The notes: generated by a model not told the origin, from the letters alone. A DNA stretch of 64,000 nucleotides from Streptomyces gobiensis (GCF_021216675.1 NZ_CP086120.1:3470501-3534500); one strand, 5' to 3'; positions 8,350 through 17,324 are shown, numbered from the stretch's first letter. A program made the numbers and translations.

Positions 8350-8820
8350 ATGCGCAAGATGTCAAAGAAGGTCACCGGGGTGGCCGCGAGCACCGTGATG
8401 TGTCTGACCGCCATCGCTGGTGCGACAGGGGCGGCGGCAGCGCCCGGTGGGGGAAGTGAGCGGGCGGCTCAGGAGTCCCGCGTCGCCACACAGGCCAGCT
8501 CGGCCGTCGGGGCGAAGGCGCTCTGTACGCTCAAGCTCGGCAAGCCGTACAAGAAGAACTCCACGACCACGGCGAAGGTGTCGACCGTCAACAATTGCAG
8601 CGGCTACCAGCTGAAGGCCGGCCTTCAGTACCACCGCTGGTACGGCTGGTCGGGGCTGAACGGCAAGTGGGCTCACAAATCCTGGTCCGGCAACAAGTCG
8701 TTCTATCTCGGCTGGAACTGCAAGGGCGAGGGCAATCACAATTACCGTACCTACGGTATCGTCAAGCTGGGTAAGCAGATCGGCCGCGGAAACAGCCCGC
8801 ACAAGCGGTTCACCTGTTAA
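8350..8820 (+). CDS. Small secreted cationic protein, function unknown
   Basis: A 156-residue protein with a clear Sec signal: a basic start (MRKMSKK), a hydrophobic core to about residue 27, and probable AxA-type cleavage near residue 30. The mature part is rich in Lys, Gly, Trp and Tyr and contains four cysteines (C59, C83, C124, C156) that could form two disulfides. I recognise no family. GGAAAGG at 8336-8342 serves as ribosome-binding site. Upstream lie an AT-rich repeat cluster and a palindromic promoter, and downstream a perfect terminator, so it is a self-contained, probably regulated single-gene unit set into the gap between rplO and secY. Confidence 0.8.
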   Translation: MRKMSKKVTGVAASTVMCLTAIAGATGAAAAPGGGSERAAQESRVATQASSAVGAKALCTLKLGKPYKKNSTTTAKVSTVNNCSGYQLKAGLQYHRWYGWSGLNGKWAHKSWSGNKSFYLGWNCKGEGNHNYRTYGIVKLGKQIGRGNSPHKRFTC

Positions 8821-8845
8821 TTCCGGAAGCTGAGGCCTGAGCGAC

Positions 8846-8872
8846 GCCTGCCTGCGTTTATTGCAGGCAGGC
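8846..8872 (+). terminator. Terminator after the secreted-protein gene
   Basis: GCCTGCCTGC (8846-8855) and GCAGGCAGGC (8863-8872) form a perfect 10-bp stem with a 7-nt AT-rich loop (GTTTATT), followed shortly by a run of T. This is a classic intrinsic terminator. Confidence 0.8.
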
Positions 8873-8913
8873 GATCGCGTTTTGTACGTCCGCGCCGTCC
8901 CCTGGATTCCCTG

Positions 8914-9555
8914 ATGACCAGACGAGCATGGGTTATTTCGGCCATCGCAGCGGTTATCTCCCTCGCGGTGGCCTTCATCGTTGTGCAGCAGCGTGATGGG
9001 CGGCAGCGTGATCAGCCGCCGGGTGAGGTCGCGTTGATCAGTTTCACCGAGACCGTGCAGGCCGATGCCGCACCGGAACAGGACCGTCGTATTGACCGGA
9101 AGGTCAGCATTCATGTCTCACACCGCGATGGCCGGATAGCCGCCATGCGGTTCATCACCCGCAGCAACGGCGGGATCTCCGAGGAACGCCGCTGGGAAGC
9201 CACTGATCCCAGGACGGTCACGATTCGTACCTGGGACGACTGCCGACAGCTGGATGACGAGATGCCGCCGCCCGCGCCGGAGACCCTGGAAATCGTGCTG
9301 GCAGAGCTCTTCGGGCCGCGCGCCATTCCGGCCGATGCCCGCACCACGGGTGAGGGAAAATCCCACTGGAAGGTGGAGCAAGGGCTGGTGACCTCGGAGT
9401 TCACCGATGGTGGTGGCACCTACCCGGACCGGAAGGTCACCATTAGGGGTCCCGAGGGAGACGTCGGTAGCATCATCACCGGCGGTTCGGTAGAAGCAGC
9501 GACTGAACTGCCCGGCTGGGCCCCGGGGTGGGAGTCGTGTGCGGCGGGCCGGTGA
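8914..9555 (+). CDS. Membrane-anchored or exported protein, function unknown
   Basis: A 213-residue protein with one hydrophobic segment at residues about 5-24 (AWVISAIAAVISLAVAFIVV), acting as anchor or uncleaved signal. A polar extracytoplasmic part follows, with two cysteines (one near residue 110 and one four residues before the end). The sequence suggests a small beta-rich domain (DGRIAAMRFITRSNGG, DPRTVTIRTWDDC), but I know no family. The start ATG at 8914 has only a weak upstream purine stretch. It sits between the terminator of the secreted-protein gene and the secY upstream region, in the same orientation as both. Confidence 0.65.
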   Translation: MTRRAWVISAIAAVISLAVAFIVVQQRDGRQRDQPPGEVALISFTETVQADAAPEQDRRIDRKVSIHVSHRDGRIAAMRFITRSNGGISEERRWEATDPRTVTIRTWDDCRQLDDEMPPPAPETLEIVLAELFGPRAIPADARTTGEGKSHWKVEQGLVTSEFTDGGGTYPDRKVTIRGPEGDVGSIITGGSVEAATELPGWAPGWESCAAGR

Positions 9556-9604
9556 GGTCAACGGTGGTGGGCACAACGGACTCAGGGGAAGTCCGCTGCA
9601 CTGC

Positions 9605-9635
9605 TAGAGTTCCCAAGGGTCATTGTTAGAGTTCC
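9605..9635 (+). promoter_or_regulatory. Direct repeat TAGAGTTCC upstream of secY
   Basis: TAGAGTTCC occurs at 9605-9613 and again at 9627-9635, 22 bp apart (two helical turns), in the 214-bp region before secY. A TAGGAT (9636-9641) and a TATGCT (9652-9657) nearby resemble -10 boxes, but neither has a good -35 partner. The repeat could be an activator or sigma-factor site for the secY-adk-map unit. Confidence 0.35.
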
Positions 9636-9769
9636 TAGGATCAGCTGTGGCTATGCTGGCCCCGCTGTGTCCGCTGCCGTGCGTGGCGGGCCGCTGCTCA
9701 ACGGCCAGAGCCGTGGCCCTGTATACGACGAGCCCTTCCACATAAGAAGTGGGAGGGGCAGGAGGTACC

Positions 9770-11089
9770 GTGCTCAGCGCGTTCACCCGGGCATTCCAAA
9801 CGCCCGACCTGCGCAAGAAGCTGCTGTTCACGCTGGGCATCATCGTGCTCTTCCGGCTGGGAGCGCACATCCCGACCCCGGGCGTCAGTTACCAGAACGT
9901 CCAGATCTGCATGGAAGAGGCTTCGCGGGGACAGCAGCAGGGCCTGTTCGATCTGGCGAACATGTTCAGCGGTGGCGCGCTGATGCAGATCACCATTTTC
10001 GCGCTCGGGATCATGCCGTACATCACGGCGAGCATCATCCTGCAGCTGCTGGTGGTGGTGATTCCGCGGCTTGAAGCCCTGAAGAAGGAGGGGCAGTCGG
10101 GCCAGGCGAAGATCATGCAGTACACGCGCTATCTGACGGTGGCGCTCGCGGTGCTGCAGGCCACCGGTCTGGTGGCGACCGCGCGCACCGGCACCCTCTT
10201 CTCGGGCTGCTCCGTCGCGGGTGAGGTCGTCCCGGACGACTCCATCTTCGCCACCATCACCATGGTGATCACGATGACCGCGGGCACCGCGCTCATCATG
10301 TGGCTCGGTGAGCTCATCACCGAGCGCGGGATCGGCAACGGCATGTCGATGCTGATGTTCATCTCGATCGCCTCCGGGTTCCCGAGCGCTCTGTGGGCCA
10401 TCCAGAAGCAGGGCACCCTGGCAGGCGGCTGGATCGAGTTCGGCACGGTCATTGTCGCCGGGCTGGGGATGGTCGCCCTGGTGGTCTTTGTCGAGCAGGC
10501 CCAGCGCCGTATTCCGGTGCAGTACGCGAAGCGCATGATCGGCCGTCGCTCCTACGGCGGCACGTCGACCTACATCCCGTTGAAGGTCAACCAGGCGGGT
10601 GTGATTCCGGTCATCTTCGCCTCGTCGCTGCTCTACATCCCGGCACTCATCGTTTCCTTCAGCGGCTCCCAGGCGGGCTGGGCTGACTGGATCTCGAGCA
10701 ACTTCCAGAGCCAGGATGCCCCGATCTATGTCGTTACGTACTTCCTGCTGATTGTCTTCTTCGCCTTCTTCTATGTGGCCATCTCCTTCAACCCCGAAGA
10801 AGTCGCCGACAACATGAAGAAGTATGGTGGCTTCATCCCGGGTATCCGGGCGGGCCGTCCCACGGCGGAGTATCTGAGCTACGTGCTGAACCGCATCACG
10901 TGGCCCGGGTCGATCTACCTCGGTCTGATCGCCCTGGTACCCACCGTCGCGCTGATCGCGTTTAACGCACAGGGTGAGTTCCCGTTCGGCGGGACCAGCA
11001 TCCTCATCATCGTGGGTGTGGGGCTGGAGACCGTGAAGCAGATCGAGAGCCAGCTTCAGCAGCGCAACTACGAAGGGTTCCTCCGCTGA
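9770..11089 (+). CDS. secY: Preprotein translocase subunit SecY
   Basis: SecY of 439 residues, ten membrane helices, the channel of the Sec translocon. Conserved landmarks include the segment MFSGGALMQITIFALGIMPYITASIILQLL, the cytoplasmic loop RRIPVQYAKRMIGRRSYGG, and GGFIPGIRAGRPTAEYL near the C-terminus. I chose the GTG at 9770. It has GGAGG at 9761-9765 and gives the usual streptomycete N-terminus (LSAFTRAFQTPDLRKK); the ATG at 9749 would add seven residues. The stop overlaps the adk ATG (TGATG). Confidence 0.98.
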   Translation: MLSAFTRAFQTPDLRKKLLFTLGIIVLFRLGAHIPTPGVSYQNVQICMEEASRGQQQGLFDLANMFSGGALMQITIFALGIMPYITASIILQLLVVVIPRLEALKKEGQSGQAKIMQYTRYLTVALAVLQATGLVATARTGTLFSGCSVAGEVVPDDSIFATITMVITMTAGTALIMWLGELITERGIGNGMSMLMFISIASGFPSALWAIQKQGTLAGGWIEFGTVIVAGLGMVALVVFVEQAQRRIPVQYAKRMIGRRSYGGTSTYIPLKVNQAGVIPVIFASSLLYIPALIVSFSGSQAGWADWISSNFQSQDAPIYVVTYFLLIVFFAFFYVAISFNPEEVADNMKKYGGFIPGIRAGRPTAEYLSYVLNRITWPGSIYLGLIALVPTVALIAFNAQGEFPFGGTSILIIVGVGLETVKQIESQLQQRNYEGFLR

Positions 11090-11742
11090 TGCGTATTGTC
11101 CTCGTTGGGCCGCCCGGCGCGGGCAAGGGCACGCAGGCCGCGTACCTTGCCGAGAACCTGTCGATCCCGCATATCTCCACCGGCGACCTGTTTCGCGCCA
11201 ACATCAGCCAGGGCACGGAGCTCGGGCAGAAGGCGCAGGAGTACATGCGCTCCGGCCAGCTGGTGCCGGACGAGGTGACGATCGGGATGGCCAAGGACCG
11301 CATGGAGCAGCCGGACGCGGAGGTCGGCTTTCTGCTGGACGGCTTCCCGCGCAACCTCGCCCAGGCGGAGGCGCTGGACGCCATCCTCAAGGACGCCGGG
11401 CTGAAGCTGGACGCGGTGCTGGACCTGGAGGTCCCCGAGGACGAGGTAGTCAAGCGGATCGCCGGCCGCCGGATGTGTCGCAATGACAGCAGCCATATCT
11501 TCCATGTCGAGTACACCCCCTCCAAGGTTGAGGGCGTCTGTGATCTGTGCGGCGGCGAGCTGTACCAGCGCGAGGACGACAGCGAGGAAACGGTCCGCAA
11601 GCGGCTCGCTGTCTACCACAGCGAGACCGAGCCGATCATCGACTACTACCGGGCCCAGAGCCTGGTGACGACGATCTCAGCGCTCGGTCAGGTCAGCGAG
11701 GTAACCACCCGCGCGATGGCTGCGCTGGGAAGCGGCGAATAG
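11089..11742 (+). CDS. adk: Adenylate kinase
   Basis: Adenylate kinase of 217 residues, interconverting ATP + AMP and 2 ADP. The P-loop GPPGAGKGTQA lies at residues 7-17, the AMP-binding segment STGDLFRANI follows, and DGFPRN is the family signature. The lid region (about 124-162) carries three cysteines, MCRND and CDLC, consistent with a metal-binding lid as in Gram-positive enzymes. Translation is probably coupled to secY. A strong hairpin follows 20 bp after the stop. Confidence 0.97.
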   Translation: MRIVLVGPPGAGKGTQAAYLAENLSIPHISTGDLFRANISQGTELGQKAQEYMRSGQLVPDEVTIGMAKDRMEQPDAEVGFLLDGFPRNLAQAEALDAILKDAGLKLDAVLDLEVPEDEVVKRIAGRRMCRNDSSHIFHVEYTPSKVEGVCDLCGGELYQREDDSEETVRKRLAVYHSETEPIIDYYRAQSLVTTISALGQVSEVTTRAMAALGSGE

Positions 11743-11761
11743 CCGGATGGCGCTTTTATGT

Positions 11762-11792
11762 GGCCGCGGTGCCCTATGGGGCCACCGCGGCC
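11762..11792 (+). terminator. Hairpin terminator after adk
   Basis: GGCCGCGGTG (11762-11771) pairs with CACCGCGGCC (11783-11792), with CCC/GGG available to extend the inner stem. No long T tract follows. It separates secY-adk from map, which lies 165 bp downstream. Confidence 0.7.
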
Positions 11793-11956
11793 GCTGCGCG
11801 TACGGGGCCGCCCCCTCCGGGGAGGATGGCCCAACGCGGCCTCGGATGCGGGGCCGCACAGGCCGTATCGTTGAGGTCGGGCGTGTCTGGATGACGCGGC
11901 CCGGCGGCGGTGCCGCGTAATCGTTGATGTAGTCGGATGTGGAAGGCGTCAGCCGC

Positions 11957-12793
11957 ATGGTGGAGATCAAGACCCCCGAGCAGATCGCGAAGATGCGCGC
12001 AGCGGGGCTTGTCGTCGCCGCGATGCACAAGGCGTGCAGGGAAGCGGCAGTCCCCGGAGCCACGACCAAAGACCTCGATGAGGTGGCCGCCAAGGTGCTG
12101 GCCGACCACGGCGCCAAACCGAACTTCCTCGGGTACGGCGGCTTCCCCGGCAATATCTGCACATCGGTCAACGATGTTGTCGTCCATGGCATCCCGGACC
12201 GGGAGACCGTCCTGCGGTCCGGCGACATCATCTCCATCGACGCCGGGGCGATCATCGACGGCTGGCACGGCGACGCCGCTCTCACGGTCTTCGTGGGAGA
12301 AGGCCACTCCGCTGAGCTGATCGAGCTGAGCCGGGTCACCGAGGAGTCCCTGTGGGCCGGGATCGCGGCCATGCGGAAGGGCAACCGGCTCGTTGATATC
12401 TCCAAGGCGGTCGAGGGCTATATCCGCCGCCAGCCCCGTCCCGCTTCCGGTAAGTACGGGATCATCGAGGACTACGGCGGCCATGGCATCGGCAGCCAGA
12501 TGCACATGGATCCGCACCTGCTGAACTACGTCGACCGCAAGCGCGGCCGCGGTCCCAAGCTGGTGCCCGGCATGTGTCTGGCGATCGAGCCGATGGTCAG
12601 CCTCGGCACCCCGAAGACGCATACCCTCGCCGACGAGTGGACCGTCAAGACGAATGACGGTACGTGGTCGAGTCACTGGGAGCACTCGGTGGCCCTGACC
12701 GAGCAGGGTCCTCTGGTGCTGACTGCCCCCGATGGGGGCAGGGCGAAGCTGGCCGAGTACGGCATCGAGGCCGCCCCGGATCCGCTGGGCTGA
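11957..12793 (+). CDS. map: Methionine aminopeptidase type I
   Basis: Removes N-terminal methionine from new proteins. The protein has 278 residues with the pita-bread fold. The five metal ligands are recognisable: two Asp in ISIDAGAIIDGWHGDAAL, His in YGGHGIG, Glu in AIEPMVS and Glu in HWEHSVALTEQG. An ATG at 11939 would add six residues. I prefer 11957, which has GGAAGG at 11941-11946 and matches the MVxIKTPEQI start of relatives. It is followed by a copy of the intergenic palindromic repeat. Confidence 0.95.
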   Translation: MVEIKTPEQIAKMRAAGLVVAAMHKACREAAVPGATTKDLDEVAAKVLADHGAKPNFLGYGGFPGNICTSVNDVVVHGIPDRETVLRSGDIISIDAGAIIDGWHGDAALTVFVGEGHSAELIELSRVTEESLWAGIAAMRKGNRLVDISKAVEGYIRRQPRPASGKYGIIEDYGGHGIGSQMHMDPHLLNYVDRKRGRGPKLVPGMCLAIEPMVSLGTPKTHTLADEWTVKTNDGTWSSHWEHSVALTEQGPLVLTAPDGGRAKLAEYGIEAAPDPLG

Positions 12794-12885
12794 GCGTGGC
12801 GGGGCCGCTGCCCCGGATTCAGCGCGGGCTCACCGGCCTGCCCCGGTGCTGGGCGAGGCCCGCGCAATCACCCGTGCCGGGTGGA

Positions 12886-13039
12886 GGGGCTCCCCGATTC
12901 CCGCCCCTTCCCGTAACCGGGGCTTCGCCCCGGGCCCCGGGGTTTGCCGGGTGCGGCCGGTGGGCCGGTGTTGTGCCCACCCGTTCCGCCCCTGGCGGAA
13001 CGACTGCCCACAACGCTTGGGGCGGGATAGGGGAAACCC
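12886..13039. repeat. GC-rich intergenic palindromic repeat, copy 1
   Basis: This 154-bp element fills most of the 413-bp gap between map and infA. The left end GGCTCCCCGATTCCCGCCCC is the near-inverse of the right end at 13019-13038. Inside are the CCGGGGC/GCCCCGG hairpin and GTTGTGCCCAC ... TGCCCACAAC flanking a perfect apical stem CGTTCCGCC/GGCGGAACG. It is the first of the family in the window. The remaining gap holds the infA promoter. Confidence 0.85.
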
Positions 13040-13100
13040 ACCCGGCGACCGGTGCCCGGTTTGGGGGTAAGGATCTTGGAATCCGGGGATGCTCCCTGGA

Positions 13101-13130
13101 TTCGTCTTTCCCCGGAGCGTAACGTAGACT
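13101..13130 (+). promoter_or_regulatory. infA: Probable promoter of the infA operon
   Basis: TAGACT at 13125-13130 is a good streptomycete -10 box. TTCGTC at 13101-13106, 18 bp upstream, is a poor -35. The position, 76 bp before the infA ATG and after the intergenic repeat, fits a growth-related promoter for infA-rpmJ-rpsM and onward. Confidence 0.45.
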
Positions 13131-13206
13131 GGCTCGTCGGTCCTGGTATATCCCTATGCCTGCGACCGATCCAGGTAGCCGATCCCGGAAGGTGAAGCGC
13201 TCAAGC

Positions 13207-13428
13207 ATGGCCAAAAAACAAGGGGCCATCGAGATCGAGGGCACCGTCGTCGAGTCTCTCCCGAACGCGATGTTCAAGGTGGAGCTCCAGAACGGGCACC
13301 AGGTCCTCGCGCACATCAGCGGCAAGATGCGGATGCACTACATCCGTATCCTTCCCGACGACCGTGTCGTGGTGGAGCTGTCTCCCTACGACCTGACGCG
13401 TGGACGGATCGTCTACCGCTACAAGTAG
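13207..13428 (+). CDS. infA: Translation initiation factor IF-1
   Basis: IF-1 of 73 residues, a single S1-like OB fold ([37 protein letters not shown]) that blocks the A site during initiation. The frame is open upstream to 13156. The ATG at 13207 gives the universal [12 protein letters not shown] start and follows a purine-rich GGAAGGTGAAG. It heads the alpha-type operon, with rpmJ 59 bp downstream. Confidence 0.98.
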   Translation: MAKKQGAIEIEGTVVESLPNAMFKVELQNGHQVLAHISGKMRMHYIRILPDDRVVVELSPYDLTRGRIVYRYK

Positions 13429-13487
13429 ATCTTGCCTGCGCCCCGCTCCCGTGGGGTGACGGCACTGACCCGGAGAACCTCAATCCC

Positions 13488-13601
13488 ATGAAGGTCAAGC
13501 CGAGCGTCAAGAAGATCTGTGACAAGTGCAAGGTGATCCGCCGCCACGGTCGGGTCATGGTCATCTGCGACAACCTGCGCCATAAGCAGCGCCAGGGCTG
13601 A
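13488..13601 (+). CDS. rpmJ: 50S ribosomal protein L36, zinc form
   Basis: A 37-residue L36, [19 protein letters not shown] and onward. It has the metal ligands C11, C14, C27 and H32 of the zinc-binding (C+) class. CGGAGA at 13471-13476 provides the ribosome-binding site. It lies between infA and rpsM as in other bacteria. A zinc-free L36 paralogue is often present elsewhere in streptomycetes but is not in this window. Confidence 0.97.
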   Translation: MKVKPSVKKICDKCKVIRRHGRVMVICDNLRHKQRQG

Positions 13602-13798
13602 CGCACGACCTGCGCCTCGTACCTCGCAAATCTTCACGCGACGCAAGCGATAAGTACATACGCAGTCACCCGACCCCCCATGTCATGTGTGGGGACGACA
13701 CCCCCGGTCGGAGGCCGGGGACCCGGCTCGTAATACTCAAGAGTCTTACGGGAACGGTGCTGCGGAAGACCTCCGAATAGCAATCAGGAGCCACATCC
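13602..13798 (+). other. rpmJ-rpsM gap with a hairpin
   Basis: No gene is visible in these 197 bp. A CCCCGG/CCGGGG hairpin lies at 13702-13707 with 13715-13720, and a short ACTC/GAGT stem near 13736. The region may be the rpsM leader; S4- or S13-type feedback on the alpha operon would be exerted here if it exists in this organism. Confidence 0.4.
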
Positions 13799-14179
<381 letters not shown>

Positions 14180-14249
14180 TCCACAACCGGACGCTCATAA
14201 GCGGTCCGAGTTGTAGGACCGATCACCTCCACGGGAGATAAAGAAGCTT

Positions 14250-14654
14250 ATGCCTCCAAAGGGCCGTACGGCCGGCGCCAAGAAGGTGCGCCGCAAGGAG
14301 AAGAAGAACGTCGCCCACGGGCACGCTCACATCAAGAGCACGTTCAACAACACCATCGTTTCGATCACTGACCCCACCGGCAACGTGATCTCTTGGGCTT
14401 CGGCCGGTCACGTGGGCTTCAAGGGCTCGCGTAAGTCGACGCCGTTCGCTGCGCAGATGGCCGCCGAGTCGGCTGCCCGCCGCGCGCAGGAGCACGGCAT
14501 GCGCAAGGTCGATGTGTTCGTCAAGGGTCCCGGCTCCGGCCGTGAGACCGCGATCCGCTCCCTCCAGGCCACCGGCCTTGAGGTCGGCTCGATCCAGGAC
14601 GTCACCCCGACACCGCACAACGGCTGCCGCCCGCCGAAGCGCCGCCGCGTCTGA
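14250..14654 (+). CDS. rpsK: 30S ribosomal protein S11
   Basis: S11 of 134 residues. The core motif [26 protein letters not shown] and the C-terminal [17 protein letters not shown] are intact. S11 forms part of the platform and contacts S18 and mRNA near the Shine-Dalgarno helix. GGGAG at 14234-14238 lies 11 nt upstream. rpsD follows after 26 bp. Confidence 0.98.
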   Translation: MPPKGRTAGAKKVRRKEKKNVAHGHAHIKSTFNNTIVSITDPTGNVISWASAGHVGFKGSRKSTPFAAQMAAESAARRAQEHGMRKVDVFVKGPGSGRETAIRSLQATGLEVGSIQDVTPTPHNGCRPPKRRRV

Positions 14655-14680
14655 CCAGCTGAAGTAGGAGAACTAAGACA

Positions 14681-15307
14681 ATGGCGCGTTACACCGGGGC
14701 CGACTGCAAGCGTTGCCGTCGGGAGAAGCAGAAGCTCTTCCTCAAGGGGAGCAAGTGCGAGAGCGCAAAGTGCCCGATTGAGATCCGTCCTTACCCCCCG
14801 GGTGAGCACGGTCGCGGGCGCACCAAGGACAGCGAGTACCTGCTGCAGAAGCGTGAGAAGCAGAAGGCCGCTCGTATCTACGGTGTCCTTGAGAAGCAGT
14901 TCCGTGGGTACTTCAACGAGGCCAACAGGAAGTCCGGCAAGACCGGTGAGAACCTGCTGCGCATCCTGGAGACCCGGCTGGACAACGTGGTGTACCGGGC
15001 TGGCTTCGCCAAGTCCCGTGACCACGCCCGCCAGCTGGTCCGGCACGGCCACATCATGGTGAACGGTCGCAAGACCGACATCCCGTCGGCCCGTGTCGTT
15101 CCCAACGACATCATCGAGGTCCGCGAGTCCTCCCGTAACATGACCCCCTTCCAGGTGGCTCAGGCGGAGGCCGGCGAGAAGACCGTTCCGGCGTGGCTGG
15201 AGGCCATCCCGTCGCAGCTGCGGATCCTCGTGCACTCGCTGCCCGAGCGCCAGGTGATCGACACCCAGGTGCAGGAGCAGTTGATCGTTGAGCTCTACTC
15301 GAAGTAA
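14681..15307 (+). CDS. rpsD: 30S ribosomal protein S4, zinc-binding form
   Basis: S4 of 208 residues. The N-terminus has four cysteines, C9, C12, C26 and C31, the zinc-finger arrangement of the C+ class. The RNA-binding S4 domain follows (TRLDNVVYRAGFAKSRDHARQLVRHGHIMVNG, about 97-128). S4 starts small-subunit assembly and affects accuracy. The alpha-operon position between rpsK and rpoA is ancestral. From memory, S. coelicolor carries its S4 gene elsewhere and in a cysteine-free form. The 3' end is partly repeated 93 bp downstream (see 15400-15450), which hints at past recombination at this locus. Confidence 0.97.
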   Translation: MARYTGADCKRCRREKQKLFLKGSKCESAKCPIEIRPYPPGEHGRGRTKDSEYLLQKREKQKAARIYGVLEKQFRGYFNEANRKSGKTGENLLRILETRLDNVVYRAGFAKSRDHARQLVRHGHIMVNGRKTDIPSARVVPNDIIEVRESSRNMTPFQVAQAEAGEKTVPAWLEAIPSQLRILVHSLPERQVIDTQVQEQLIVELYSK

Positions 15308-15399
15308 CGGGTAGCGCTTGGCCGCTTCGGCGTCCGGCCCGGGGTTCGCACCGTGTGTGCGGCTTGGGGTCTGGGGATTACTCCCCAGGGTGTTGCAGC

Positions 15400-15450
15400 A
15401 TTGACACCTAGGTGCAGGAGCAGCTGATTGTTGAGCTCTACTCGAAGTAA
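15400..15450 (+). pseudogene. Relic of the 3' end of a second rpsD
   Basis: These 51 bp match the last 17 codons of rpsD (15257-15307) at 47 of 51 positions. All four differences are transitions. Three fall at synonymous positions (ATC to ATT twice, TTG to CTG) and one turns CAG into the stop TAG. Homology ends sharply at the upstream side. The pattern fits the tail of a formerly coding rpsD allele left behind by recombination, rather than a fresh copying error. A 7-bp hairpin (15371-15377 with 15382-15388) lies just upstream. Confidence 0.75.
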
Positions 15451-15465
15451 GTAGAGATCGACTTG

Positions 15466-15500
15466 TACGGGCGGCCCGGCATTCCGCCGGACCGCCCGTA
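15466..15500 (+). terminator. Hairpin between rpsD and rpoA
   Basis: TACGGGCGG (15466-15474) pairs with CCGCCCGTA (15492-15500). After one C/A mismatch, CCGGC pairs with GCCGG around the loop ATTCC. The stem is very stable and followed by TCCTT. It should terminate or attenuate transcription from rpsM-rpsK-rpsD, so rpoA may have its own promoter in the 80 bp that follow, although I see no clear one. Confidence 0.7.
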
Positions 15501-15581
15501 TCCTTGCAGTATTGACCTCGGGCCGCCGCCCGGGGCTGTCGGCATCAAATAGCGGTTGCCGAAGACTGGAGGCAATTTCCC

Positions 15582-16604
15582 ATGCTGATCGCTCAGCGTC
15601 CTTCCCTGACCGAAGAGGTCGTCGACGAGTTCCGCTCCCGGTTCGTGATCGAGCCGCTGGAGCCGGGTTTCGGCTACACCCTCGGTAACTCCCTGCGTCG
15701 TACGCTCCTCTCCTCGATCCCCGGCGCTGCTGTCACCAGCATCCGGATCGACGGTGTCCTGCACGAGTTCTCCACCGTGCCGGGCGTCAAGGAGGACGTC
15801 ACCGACCTCATCCTCAACATCAAGAGCCTGGTCGTCTCCTCGGAGCACGACGAGCCGGTCGTGATGTACCTGCGTAAGCAGGGCCCCGGCCTGGTCACCG
15901 CCGCGGACATCGCCCCGCCGGCCGGTGTCGAGGTCCACAACCCCGACCTGGTCCTCGCCACCCTCAACGGCAAGGGCAAGCTGGAGATGGAGCTGACCGT
16001 CGAGCGCGGTCGCGGCTATGTCTCCGCGGTACAGAACAAGCAGGTGGGCCAGGAGATCGGCCGTATCCCGGTGGACTCCATCTACAGCCCGGTGCTCAAG
16101 GTCACCTACAAGGTCGAGGCGACCCGTGTCGAGCAGCGCACCGACTTCGACAAGCTGATCGTCGACGTCGAGACCAAGGAGGCCATGCGGCCGCGTGACG
16201 CCATGGCGTCCGCCGGTAAGACCCTGGTCGAGCTGTTCGGTCTGGCCCGCGAGCTCAACGTCGACGCCGAGGGCATCGACATGGGCCCGTCCCCGACCGA
16301 CGCTGCGCTCGCCGCCGATCTGGCGCTGCCGATCGAGGAGCTGGAGCTCACCGTCCGCTCCTACAACTGCCTCAAGCGCGAGGGCATCCACTCCGTGGGT
16401 GAGCTCGTGGCGCGTTCCGAGGCCGACCTGCTCGACATCCGTAACTTCGGTGCGAAGTCGATCGACGAGGTCAAGGCGAAGCTGGCCGGCATGGGCCTGG
16501 CCCTCAAGGACAGCCCGCCCGGATTCGACCCGACCGCCGCCGCCGACGCCTTCGGCGCGGAGGACGACACGGACCAGGGCTTCGTGGAGACCGAGCAGTA
16601 CTGA
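15582..16604 (+). CDS. rpoA: RNA polymerase alpha subunit
   Basis: RpoA of 340 residues. The N-terminal dimerisation domain (about 1-230) has [24 protein letters not shown], the alpha signature. After a flexible linker comes the C-terminal domain (about 255-315, [43 protein letters not shown]), which binds UP elements and activators. The acidic tail ends VETEQY. GGAGG at 15569-15573 precedes the ATG. Separate hairpins flank the gene on both sides. Confidence 0.99.
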   Translation: MLIAQRPSLTEEVVDEFRSRFVIEPLEPGFGYTLGNSLRRTLLSSIPGAAVTSIRIDGVLHEFSTVPGVKEDVTDLILNIKSLVVSSEHDEPVVMYLRKQGPGLVTAADIAPPAGVEVHNPDLVLATLNGKGKLEMELTVERGRGYVSAVQNKQVGQEIGRIPVDSIYSPVLKVTYKVEATRVEQRTDFDKLIVDVETKEAMRPRDAMASAGKTLVELFGLARELNVDAEGIDMGPSPTDAALAADLALPIEELELTVRSYNCLKREGIHSVGELVARSEADLLDIRNFGAKSIDEVKAKLAGMGLALKDSPPGFDPTAAADAFGAEDDTDQGFVETEQY

Positions 16605-16632
16605 AGCCTGTACGGCTGATCGCCGTTGCGGC

Positions 16633-16661
16633 GGGGTCTCGGGGCTTTGCCCCGAGACCCC
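16633..16661 (+). terminator. Perfect 13-bp hairpin between rpoA and rplQ
   Basis: GGGGTCTCGGGGC (16633-16645) and GCCCCGAGACCCC (16649-16661) pair perfectly around the loop TTT. Such a stem within an operon would be expected to cause partial termination or stabilise the rpoA 3' end, changing the rpoA:rplQ ratio. There is no T tract. A second weaker stem (CACCGG/CCGGTG) follows before rplQ. Confidence 0.7.
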
Positions 16662-16747
16662 GGCGCTCAAGTTTCGGCTGGGCGACCGCTCAGCCGACCT
16701 GACACCGGTACCTGATACGGCCGGTGCAGAGCTCAAGGAGAAACAAC

Positions 16748-17299
16748 ATGCCGAAGCCCACCAAGGGTGCCCGTCTGGGCGGCAGCGCCGCGCACCAGAA
16801 GGCCATGCTGGCGAACCTCGCCACCAGCCTTTTCGAGTACGGCCGCATCACCACCACCGAGGCGAAGGCCCGCCGCCTGCGCCCGTACGCGGAGCGTCTG
16901 ATCACCAAGGCGAAGAAGGGCGACCTTCACAACCGCCGCCAGGTGATGCAGAAGATCACGGACAAGAGCGTCGTGCACACGCTCTTCACCGAGATCGGCC
17001 CGCGGTACGAGAACCGTCCGGGTGGCTACACCCGCATCACCAAGATCGGTAACCGCCGTGGCGACAACGCGCCCATGGCTGTCATCGAGCTGGTGGAAGC
17101 CCTGACCGTGCAGCAGAAGGCTGTCGGTGAGGCCGAGGCCGCCACCAAGCGCTCCGCGAAGGACGCCGCTGGTGACGAGGTTCTGGCGGACCTGAATAAG
17201 GACGAGACCCCGGCTGAGGCCGAGGTCGAGGCTGAGACTGAGGCCAAGTCCGACGAGGTCGCCGACGAGGCTCCGGCCGAGGAGAAGAAGGACGCCTGA
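16748..17299 (+). CDS. rplQ: 50S ribosomal protein L17 with acidic tail
   Basis: L17 of 183 residues. The conserved core ([59 protein letters not shown]) fills the first 120 residues. It is followed by an Ala/Glu/Asp-rich extension of about 60 residues, which makes the protein longer than E. coli L17 and is seen in other actinobacteria. The ATG at 16748 has AAGGAG at 16735-16740. An upstream in-frame start at 16724 lacks support. Confidence 0.97.
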   Translation: MPKPTKGARLGGSAAHQKAMLANLATSLFEYGRITTTEAKARRLRPYAERLITKAKKGDLHNRRQVMQKITDKSVVHTLFTEIGPRYENRPGGYTRITKIGNRRGDNAPMAVIELVEALTVQQKAVGEAEAATKRSAKDAAGDEVLADLNKDETPAEAEVEAETEAKSDEVADEAPAEEKKDA

Positions 17300-17324
17300 G
17301 CGTTCTTCTCCCCGAAGCGGCGAC

